This document shows positions 1-5,305 of a DNA stretch of 7,120 nt, piece by piece. Location: assembly GCA_013298455.1 (NCBI GenBank), contig JAAFHR010000168.1, forward strand, positions 1 to 7,120, given 5' to 3'. Every line of letters begins with the position of its first letter. Position 1 is the stretch's first letter. The translations under genes were made by a program, and so were the position numbers. Source of the DNA: Betaproteobacteria bacterium. Lineage in GTDB: Bacteria > Pseudomonadota > Gammaproteobacteria > Burkholderiales > Casimicrobiaceae. The notes beneath the pieces are model-generated. The model had not been told where the DNA came from. It searched no databases and saw nothing but the letters and a program-made list of their open reading frames with translations.

Positions 1-667
1 GCGCCAAATAATCTTCGCGCAGCGAAATCAAAATGCGGTAGTCGGCGCGCGAAAAATCGAAGCGCTCGGCGATACTGTCGTCCACATCGAGCTTGGCTTC
101 CAGCGCTTTCGGCGGTCGGTTTTCAACGAGATCGGCTAAGTCTTCGATGAATTCAGCGGCGCGTTTTCGCCCTGCGTCGTCGGCTTGTGCGAGGGTGAAA
201 ATCTCTTCGAATTGATCGAAGACTAGGAGCGGAATGATGGGTTTGCCCGCCGCATCCAAGAGCTCGTCGTCACGATGATGCAAAAACTCCCAGAGCGATT
301 CGCCCTCACGCGCCACGCCGGTTTGCGTCCAGGTGCCTTGCGATTCGGTCGCCTTGAAAATCGCTTGCTTGATCTGCTCCGAGGGCGGCACCGCCGCCGT
401 GCCGTAATCAATGCGAACGTAGACCGGGCAATACCCCTCGGGGCGCAAACGCGGCACGATGCCCGCGTTGAGGATTGACGTCTTTCCCAATCCCGATTGA
501 CCGAAAAGAATCGTCAAAAGCTTGCGCTGCACGCGGCGCGAGAGCTCGCCGACTTCGTCTTCGCGACCGTAAAAATACGGCCGCGTTTCCTCGGTGAACG
601 AAGCGAGGCCGAGCCACGGGTGTTGGGTGTCGATGCTGGAGGTTTCCACAGCGGATGTCGTATTCAT
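1..667 (-). CDS. STAND-type P-loop NTPase (nSTAND1-like), C-terminus outside window
   Basis: This is the N-terminal part (222 residues) of a P-loop ATPase of the STAND class. It is open to the window edge, so the C-terminal sensor region is not visible. Seen: a short lead with PYFYGREDEV (about residues 30-39), typical of the entry to STAND NTPase domains; Walker A GQSGLGKT at 56-63, followed by SILNAG and VPRL; a Walker B-like strand LLVFDQFEE at 147-155; and ILISLREDYLA at 212-222, matching the conserved Arg/Glu/Asp stretch of this family. STAND proteins are signal-controlled switches in bacterial conflict systems; many oligomerise after ligand detection. The ATG at 667-665 overlaps the TGA of the SIR2-TIR gene (ATGA), which supports translational coupling and a shared job. 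No strong ribosome binding site precedes it, only a G-rich stretch. Repeats such as WD40 or TPR may follow downstream; that is a guess. The class is firm, the cellular role inferred. Confidence 0.88.
   Translation of the reverse strand, partial: MNTTSAVETSSIDTQHPWLGLASFTEETRPYFYGREDEVGELSRRVQRKLLTILFGQSGLGKTSILNAGIVPRLRPEGYCPVYVRIDYGTAAVPPSEQIKQAIFKATESQGTWTQTGVAREGESLWEFLHHRDDELLDAAGKPIIPLLVFDQFEEIFTLAQADDAGRKRAAEFIEDLADLVENRPPKALEAKLDVDDSIAERFDFSRADYRILISLREDYLA
664..667 (-). promoter_or_regulatory. ATGA stop/start overlap coupling SIR2-TIR to STAND gene
   Basis: On the minus strand the bases ATGA at 667-664 hold both the start ATG of the STAND NTPase and the stop TGA of the SIR2-TIR gene. 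Such overlaps usually let a terminating ribosome restart on the next gene, giving matched output of the two proteins. The upstream sequence has only a weak G-run as a ribosome binding site, which fits coupling. Confidence 0.8.
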
Positions 668-2052
668 GCGCGACCCCGCAAGAGCGTTTGCAAGCGCTCA
701 ACAAACGCCGCTGCGCCTTCGCCACCGGGTAGCTTCGTGAAGTGAGCCGCTTTGAATTTGTCTGGCACTTGCGCGCTTACCTCAACTGTGTCGTCAATCA
801 CCACCGGCAGCAAAAACACGGCACCGTCGGCCATGTTTCGCGTGCGATCAATAGCGTAACTCCATTCGCGGCGGAAGTAGGCTTCCAATCGGCGCTCTGT
901 GTTCGCCGAAACAATTGGAATGAAGTAGGCGCAGCGAGCGATGTTCTTCTGAATTTTGCGGTCGTAATCGTCGCCGCTTTCCAGTCGCTCCATGTCAAAC
1001 CAGACCTTCACGCCCGCTTGATCGAGCTGGGCTTTGAGGCGCTGCACCGCAGGCAAATCCTCGCGCGCGTAGCTAATAAACACGGCGTTGTCCGGCATTT
1101 CAACGGCGGGCGGCAAAAAGCGCGCAGGCGCATCGAAGGCGACCACATTGCTGTTCGATTTGCCGTTTCGCGCCGACCAGCGCCGATGCAGTTCGGCCAC
1201 GAATTCCTCTGCGCCGGTGTACACGCGAGTACGCAAGCTGACCTGCTGCAAAAACGCCATCAAGCGCTCGTCGCTGCCGGAATGATCGTCGGCCAACACT
1301 TCGCCCACTTCGCGAGGATCAGAGAGCCGACGGCGCTTGGCCATGCGCAAAAAGAGGCGAACCAACCAGTTGGAAAAATTACTGCCGATCAAGAGCAGGT
1401 GATTGTTTTCAAGCTCGTGAAAAAGCTTTTCCGGCGTGAGATGTTCGCTTTGCAGGGCGCAGACAAATTCGAGCGTGTCTTCGTCGGAGATGACGTAAGT
1501 GGGCGATGCCGAAACACGACCGAGCAGGTGATACACGGCTGGGCGAGTCATCTGCTCGCGCGGCGAAGAGAGATCGGCGATTCGATTCGGTGCGTAGCTG
1601 ATGACCTCGGTCGATTGTGCGCCGCCGAAGCGAGCTTCGTTGATCGCTTGTTCGAGAAAGCCATCGAACGTCGTTGTAACAAACAAGTCGAGATCAGTGA
1701 TTTCAGCGAGCTGCTTCAGCGCGACTGGCGGCGTGAATGTGGCCTCCCGCAAAATAGAGCGCAGGCGCGTGTAGGCTTCCTCACGACGGCCATGCGACGC
1801 AGCGTGCCAACAAACAACATCGTTCAAGGAATACGGCTGCGGCAAGCGAGATGTATCGACATTGAGCTTTGCTGCGAGCTTCTCGGCAAGCCAGTCGTAG
1901 AGCAGCCTTGGGCCGCCGTCAGTTTCGACCTTTAGGAGCTCCGGCCCCACGATGGGAATGACCCGTTTTTCTTCGATGAAATTGAGAAGATCGTCCCAAG
2001 CGTCATCGTCTAAGCGCGACGGCTGAGTATGGAGTGGCAGAACGTTTGACAA
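664..2052 (-). CDS. SIR2-like/TIR two-domain protein, candidate defence effector
   Basis: This protein has 462 residues and two NAD-linked domains. Residues about 15-290 look like a divergent SIR2-like domain: RVIPIVGPELL (30-40) at the usual GAG nucleotide-binding position, LFVTTTFDGFLE (123-134) at the TTNYD motif, VYHLLGR (173-179) at the HG motif, and LLLIGSNFSNWLVR (219-232) near the end. A linker (about 291-320) leads to a TIR domain (about 322-455): AVFISYARED (323-332), VKVWFD (348-353), YFIPIVSANTE (376-386), and FRREWSYA (393-400), where E396 is the best candidate catalytic glutamate. TIR enzymes cleave NAD+ or make cyclic ADP-ribose signals. The SIR2 catalytic Asn and His appear replaced by T128 and L177. 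The start is TTG: an in-frame TAG lies at 2076-2074, no in-frame ATG precedes motif 30-40, and a GGGGG stretch sits about 6 bases upstream. It overlaps the STAND gene by 4 bases. No signal peptide or membrane segment is seen. A role in phage defence is inferred. Confidence 0.87.
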   Translation of the reverse strand: MSNVLPLHTQPSRLDDDAWDDLLNFIEEKRVIPIVGPELLKVETDGGPRLLYDWLAEKLAAKLNVDTSRLPQPYSLNDVVCWHAASHGRREEAYTRLRSILREATFTPPVALKQLAEITDLDLFVTTTFDGFLEQAINEARFGGAQSTEVISYAPNRIADLSSPREQMTRPAVYHLLGRVSASPTYVISDEDTLEFVCALQSEHLTPEKLFHELENNHLLLIGSNFSNWLVRLFLRMAKRRRLSDPREVGEVLADDHSGSDERLMAFLQQVSLRTRVYTGAEEFVAELHRRWSARNGKSNSNVVAFDAPARFLPPAVEMPDNAVFISYAREDLPAVQRLKAQLDQAGVKVWFDMERLESGDDYDRKIQKNIARCAYFIPIVSANTERRLEAYFRREWSYAIDRTRNMADGAVFLLPVVIDDTVEVSAQVPDKFKAAHFTKLPGGEGAAAFVERLQTLLRGRA

Positions 2053-2101
2053 AACAGCCCCCGATGGAATGCGCTACGGATGGAGATGAGCGCATTTCGA
2101 A

Positions 2102-2129
2102 ATTGTCGCATTCGGGGGGTGGATTGCAA
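2102..2129 (-). promoter_or_regulatory. weak sigma70-like promoter candidate for the SIR2-TIR/STAND operon
   Basis: On the minus strand TTGCAA (2129-2124) and GACAAT (2107-2102) are separated by 16 bases, about 50 bases upstream of the TTG start. Each hexamer matches the sigma70 consensus at 4 of 6 positions. Such matches occur by chance, so this is only the best candidate seen in the boundary region. Confidence 0.2.
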
Positions 2130-2186
2130 GGTTGACGTTGTTTTGCCCACAGGCGGCCGACAACCCGCTCAGCTCGGCTTCGAAAC

Positions 2187-2210
2187 GTTCGCCCTGAGCT
2201 CGTCGAAGGG
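2187..2210. repeat. short intergenic repeat, GAGCTCGTCGAAGGG type
   Basis: The stretch starts GTTCGCCCTGAGCTC and ends GTCGAAGGG. It contains inverted pairs TTCG/CGAA and CCCT/AGGG around a GAGCTC palindrome. From general knowledge it closely resembles a short element (TTCGACAAGCTCAGG in its other orientation) scattered between genes in many proteobacteria. Only one copy is in the window, so its repeat status rests on recognition, not on copies seen here. Confidence 0.5.
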
Positions 2211-2280
2211 TTGTTGGCGCACCGCGAGGGGGGACGCGCGCGGGGATTTGAGGGCTATCGTCACGCTCCGAATCACGACA

Positions 2281-2319
2281 CCCTCATCCCCACCCCTTCT
2301 CCCGCCTGCGGGAGAAGGG
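2281..2319. repeat. C-rich dispersed repeat with a perfect 12-base inverted repeat
   Basis: CCCTCATCCCCACCC leads into a hairpin whose arms 2294-2305 and 2308-2319 are perfect 12-base complements (CCCTTCTCCCGC / GCGGGAGAAGGG) around CT; a realistic fold is an 11-pair stem with a 4-base loop. It resembles the CCCTCxCCC...TCTCCCGC-GCGGGAGA elements I know from many beta- and gammaproteobacterial intergenic regions. It lies 13 bases after the transporter stop codon, so in that transcript it could stop exonucleases or weakly terminate. No T-run follows it on the minus strand, so it is not a classical intrinsic terminator. Confidence 0.6.
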
Positions 2320-2332
2320 AGCTTTCACTCGC

Positions 2333-3256
2333 TTACGCCGCCGCAGGCGCACCCATCATCGAACCAATTTTGGCTTGATCTCGCGCCAGCGCTTCGCGTG
2401 TTGCACGAACACGGTAGAAGTACGTCACGGCGCTGCTGGTCAGCACGATGAAAAGCGAATACAGCACAGGAATCAAGAGCACCTCTTGCTGCATCGTTCC
2501 GGTGAAGGTGAGCGTGACGATCAGCACCGCGAGCGGGCCGTTTTGAATGCCGGTTTCGAGCGAAATCGTACGTGAGCGATTGTTGTCTTGTTTGAGCAAA
2601 CGAGCGAGCCAATAGCCCAGCAGCATGCCAACGATCCCCAAACCAATCGCGCCGAAGTAAACAAACCACGGCGTGGTCAAAAGCAGCTGATAGTTGCGCG
2701 GTACCCACGACAAAATCAAGAACAAAATCACCACCACGCCAAGGAATCCACCCATCAGCTCAACGACGGCGCCGATGTTGGCATTCCATTTGCGAAGCAA
2801 CATGCCGAGCACCGTGGGCACCAAGAGGATGATGAGCACCTGCGCCACGTTTGCCGCTGGAATTTTGAATTCACCCGTCACACCTGCGAGGTTTGAATAG
2901 AACTCAAGGAGCAGCGGCACGGCGAACACCGCGACCAAGGTTGACGCGCTCGTCATCATGATCGAGAGCGCCAGAGCGCCTTTGCTAAAGTAAGTGAAGA
3001 TATTTGACGTGGTTCCGCCGGGCATGCAGCCCATCAAAATGATCCCCACTGCGAGCGCGGGTGGTAAGCCCAACAGCACAGCGAGCAAATAGCCCAAAAA
3101 CGGCATCACACCGTATTGGCAAAAAAGTCCGACCAGCACGCCTTTGGGCTTCTTGAACGCGATTAAAAAATCGCGGAAGGTGAGCGAAGCGCCCATGCCA
3201 AACATGATGAGCATCATCATCACGCCTAAGAGTTTAGTTTCGAGTTCGGTCAACAT
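2333..3256 (-). CDS. bile acid:sodium symporter (BASS) family transporter
   Basis: This is a 307-residue inner-membrane protein with about nine to ten hydrophobic segments and short loops, the usual size for the BASS family. Family hallmarks are seen: GCMPGGTTSN at 76-85, followed by SKGALALSIMMTSAST (91-106), and SLETGIQNGPLA at 232-243, whose E234, Q238 and N239 correspond to the conserved sodium/substrate-site block of the second half-repeat. Family members carry organic acids such as bile acids, pantoate or pyruvate, usually with sodium; the substrate here cannot be read from sequence. The ATG at 3256-3254 is supported by AAAGGAG nine bases upstream. The gene begins 35 bases after the acyl-CoA ligase stop, so the two are probably co-transcribed, suggesting that the cargo may be a carboxylic acid that is later joined to CoA (inference). 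A strong hairpin lies just past the TAA stop. Confidence 0.92.
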   Translation of the reverse strand: MLTELETKLLGVMMMLIMFGMGASLTFRDFLIAFKKPKGVLVGLFCQYGVMPFLGYLLAVLLGLPPALAVGIILMGCMPGGTTSNIFTYFSKGALALSIMMTSASTLVAVFAVPLLLEFYSNLAGVTGEFKIPAANVAQVLIILLVPTVLGMLLRKWNANIGAVVELMGGFLGVVVILFLILSWVPRNYQLLLTTPWFVYFGAIGLGIVGMLLGYWLARLLKQDNNRSRTISLETGIQNGPLAVLIVTLTFTGTMQQEVLLIPVLYSLFIVLTSSAVTYFYRVRATREALARDQAKIGSMMGAPAAA

Positions 3257-3265
3257 AGTTTCTTG

Positions 3266-3272
3266 CTCCTTT
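3266..3272 (-). promoter_or_regulatory. ribosome binding site of the BASS transporter
   Basis: AAAGGAG on the minus strand, nine bases before the ATG at 3256-3254. It fixes the transporter start and lies in the 35-base gap after the ligase stop codon. Confidence 0.75.
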
Positions 3273-3291
3273 AGCTTCTGTTTCGCAGCAA

Positions 3292-5037
3292 CTAAGCGGC
3301 GCGCTTTTTCTGCTCTTCGAGCACTTCTTTACGTAGGTCTTTCCGAAGAATTTTTCCGATGGGTGTCTTCGGAAGTTCATCACGGAAGATGATCTTTGCA
3401 GGGAGTTTGTAGCCGGTGAGCACACTGCGGCAATGGGTGGCCAACTCCGCTTCCGTCAAACTTTCATCGCGTTTGACCACGTAGGCGCGCACGGCTTCGC
3501 CTGTTTTCGCATCGGGTACACCAATGACTGCCGCTTCCATCACCTTATCGTGCTTACTGAGCGCATCCTCAACTTCATTGGGATACACATTGAAACCAGA
3601 GACGATGATCAGATCCTTTTTGCGATCCACAATTTTGAACATGTGATCGCTATCCATCACTGCCACATCGCCCGTGTACAGCCAGCCGTCTTTGATCGTA
3701 CGGGCGGATTCTTCCGCCTGATTCCAATAACCTTGCATTACCTGCGGACCGCGGACAATCAATTCGCCAGGCTCGCCCTGCGCCACGGGATGCCCCGCGT
3801 CGTCAACTAAACGAACCGCTGTGTCGGGCGCGGGAATGCCGATGCAATCTGTTTTACGAATGCCCACAAGCGGTTGAAAACACACCATCGGCGAGGATTC
3901 GGTTAGGCCATAGCCCTCGGCGAGCGGCGCTCCGGTGACTGCTTCCCAGCGCTTCACCACCGCGCCGTGCATGGCCGCGCCGCCACCAATGGCTGCCTTG
4001 AGATGTTTGGGCGGAAAAGCGATGAACCACTCTTCGTTGAGGAGTGCGTTAAACAATGTGTTGACGCCCGAGACCCAAGTGACCTTGTAATTCTCAAAGG
4101 CGCGTTGCAAGTTTTGAATCGGGCGAGGTGAGGGAATCAATAAATTTCGAGCGCCGACGCGATAGAACGACAGCAGGTTCGCGGTGAACGCGAAGATGTG
4201 ATAAAGCGGCAGCGCAGTCAGCACCGTCTCTTTACCGTCTTCGATTTTTGAGCGTCCGAGTGCAAGGATTTGTTCGATATTCCAGAGCAAATTGCCGTGC
4301 GAGAGCATCGCGCCTTTCGACACACCTGTGGTGCCACCGGTGTATTGCAACAGCGCCAAATCACTCATGCCGAGTTTCTTGTAGTAATTAGCTACGTCAA
4401 CACGAAGATCACGTTTGGCTTGCGCGCCTTTATCGAGCGCGTCGTTGATCACCACGTGCTCAAGTGATGTACTTGGAATCGCTTTGTTCCAATACTTCTG
4501 GATGCCCTTAATGATGTGGCGCACCACAGGCGGGAAGAACGATGAAACCGTGCACATGATTACATGCTTCACGCCAGTTTCTCGCTGAATCGCTTGCACT
4601 TTGTCGGCAAACATATCAATCACGACCAAGGCTTCGGCGCCAGAGTCGTTGAACTGATGCTTCATTTCAGTTTCGGTGTAGAGCGGATTGGTGTTGACCA
4701 ACACACAACCGGCTTTGAGAATGCCGAACACAGCAATCGGCGTGCTTAAGCAATTCGGGAGCTGCACCGCTACTCGCGCACCGGCCCGAAGCCCGATCAC
4801 TTCGCGTAAGTACACCGCGAAGTTGTCGCTCATCTCGTCGACCTGCTTGTACGTCAGGTTGCCGTACATCCCATTGGACGTGACGCAGGTAAACGCCGTG
4901 TTTTGGGCAAACGCTTTGCCAGCGGCTTCAATCATCGCAGGCAGATTTTGCACCGAGGGCGCCGCCAACTTGCCAGCCGCCGCCGCGCCGTAATGGCGAC
5001 TCCAGGGCGCTAAATCGTAAACAGCTTCATGTTTCAT
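3292..5037 (-). CDS. fadD: long-chain fatty acyl-CoA ligase (FadD-type AMP-forming synthetase)
   Basis: This 581-residue adenylate-forming enzyme joins a fatty acid to CoA through an acyl-AMP intermediate, feeding beta-oxidation or lipid synthesis at the cytoplasmic side. The motifs run in order: P-loop YTGGTTGVSKG (232-242), GYGLTESSP (375-383), YTGD (454-457), FKIVDRKKD (467-475) with R472, SGFNVYPNEVED (480-491), and the C-terminal PKTPIGKILRK (556-566) with the catalytic lysine K562. Length and motif order match FadD; the true chain length preferred is not visible. The ATG at 5037-5035 is chosen because AAAGGGGAG sits six bases upstream and the protein then begins with family-like MKHEAVYDLAPW. 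The frame stays open to 5160, but the extra residues do not look like the family. It is the first gene of a probable operon with the BASS transporter. The symbol is by family; paralogues are common in proteobacteria. Confidence 0.93.
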   Translation of the reverse strand: MKHEAVYDLAPWSRHYGAAAAGKLAAPSVQNLPAMIEAAGKAFAQNTAFTCVTSNGMYGNLTYKQVDEMSDNFAVYLREVIGLRAGARVAVQLPNCLSTPIAVFGILKAGCVLVNTNPLYTETEMKHQFNDSGAEALVVIDMFADKVQAIQRETGVKHVIMCTVSSFFPPVVRHIIKGIQKYWNKAIPSTSLEHVVINDALDKGAQAKRDLRVDVANYYKKLGMSDLALLQYTGGTTGVSKGAMLSHGNLLWNIEQILALGRSKIEDGKETVLTALPLYHIFAFTANLLSFYRVGARNLLIPSPRPIQNLQRAFENYKVTWVSGVNTLFNALLNEEWFIAFPPKHLKAAIGGGAAMHGAVVKRWEAVTGAPLAEGYGLTESSPMVCFQPLVGIRKTDCIGIPAPDTAVRLVDDAGHPVAQGEPGELIVRGPQVMQGYWNQAEESARTIKDGWLYTGDVAVMDSDHMFKIVDRKKDLIIVSGFNVYPNEVEDALSKHDKVMEAAVIGVPDAKTGEAVRAYVVKRDESLTEAELATHCRSVLTGYKLPAKIIFRDELPKTPIGKILRKDLRKEVLEEQKKRAA

Positions 5038-5043
5038 CGCGAG

Positions 5044-5052
5044 CTCCCCTTT
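5044..5052 (-). promoter_or_regulatory. ribosome binding site that decides the ligase start
   Basis: AAAGGGGAG on the minus strand lies six bases before the ATG at 5037-5035. It favours this start over the upstream ATG at 5160, which would add 41 non-family residues. Confidence 0.75.
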
Positions 5053-5217
5053 GATCAATCCAAGCGAATTGATACGCATAGTCAGAAAGTGATGACTGTA
5101 AGCAGCGCGGTGTCGGGCGCGCTTAGGGATAGTCCGCGACCAAGGGAAAGCCTGAGCCAAACTCGTGTAGCTGCGAGCGCCGGGCCGTCCGATCCGTGCG
5201 GAAATTGCAACCGCAGA

Positions 5218-5257
5218 CCGTCACACAGTAGTAACCCGCATTACACATTCCCGTCAT
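5218..5257 (+). promoter_or_regulatory. candidate Pho box upstream of the PhoD gene
   Basis: Four seven-base units start exactly every 11 bases: CCGTCAC (5218), TAGTAAC (5229), ATTACAC (5240) and CCGTCAT (5251). Against the known PhoB repeat unit CTGTCAT they match at 5, 3, 3 and 6 of 7 positions, so the outer two are good and the inner two poor. The 11-base phase is that of PhoB binding sites, and the array ends 48 bases before the start of a phosphatase gene, a typical Pho-regulon member. Suggestive only. Confidence 0.3.
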
Positions 5258-5305
5258 CTGAGCGGCAGAGACTCGTGCTTCGCGTTAAATCAAAAGAGCC
5301 ATTCC

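Larger units (their letters stand above)
2053..2332. other. 280-base intergenic boundary between defence-type and metabolic operons
   Basis: No convincing gene lies here; reading frames through it lack a ribosome binding site and recognisable protein motifs. It lies downstream of the transporter gene and upstream of the SIR2-TIR gene, so it should hold the 3' end of one transcript and the promoter of the other. It contains a dispersed-repeat-like element (2187-2210) and a strong hairpin preceded by a C-rich stretch (2281-2319). Confidence 0.7.
5038..5305. other. divergent intergenic region between ligase and phosphatase
   Basis: This 268-base region should hold the promoters of both the ligase operon (leftward) and the phosphatase (rightward). 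I see no gene in it. It contains the ligase ribosome binding site, a small inverted repeat ATCAAT-N8-ATTGAT (5054-5059 and 5068-5073), and a Pho-box-like array on the phosphatase side (5218-5257). I could not pick convincing -35/-10 pairs in either direction. Confidence 0.6.

Noticed and set aside
742..1935. A long plus-strand open frame (397 residues) opposite the SIR2-TIR gene
   Set aside because: It is a shadow of the G+C-rich coding strand: it shows no family motif, while the minus strand carries clear SIR2 and TIR motifs over the same bases.
664..2052. Calling the locus a Thoeris system
   Set aside because: Thoeris uses separate ThsA (SIR2-SLOG) and ThsB (TIR) proteins; here SIR2 and TIR are fused, no SLOG domain is seen, and a STAND NTPase is the partner.
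2294..2319. A classical intrinsic terminator
   Set aside because: The hairpin is strong, but no T-run follows it in the direction of the transporter transcript.
2080..2451. A plus-strand open frame across the boundary and the transporter 3' end
   Set aside because: It runs through two repeat-like elements and antisense to the BASS gene, with no ribosome binding site or domain.
5038..5160. A 41-residue N-terminal extension of the ligase
   Set aside because: The extra residues are unlike the family, and a strong ribosome binding site sits six bases before the inner ATG at 5037.
5195..5234. A sigma70 promoter (TTGCAA, then TAGTAA) for the phosphatase
   Set aside because: The -10 matches at only three of six positions and the spacing of 18 is not ideal, so it is no better than chance.
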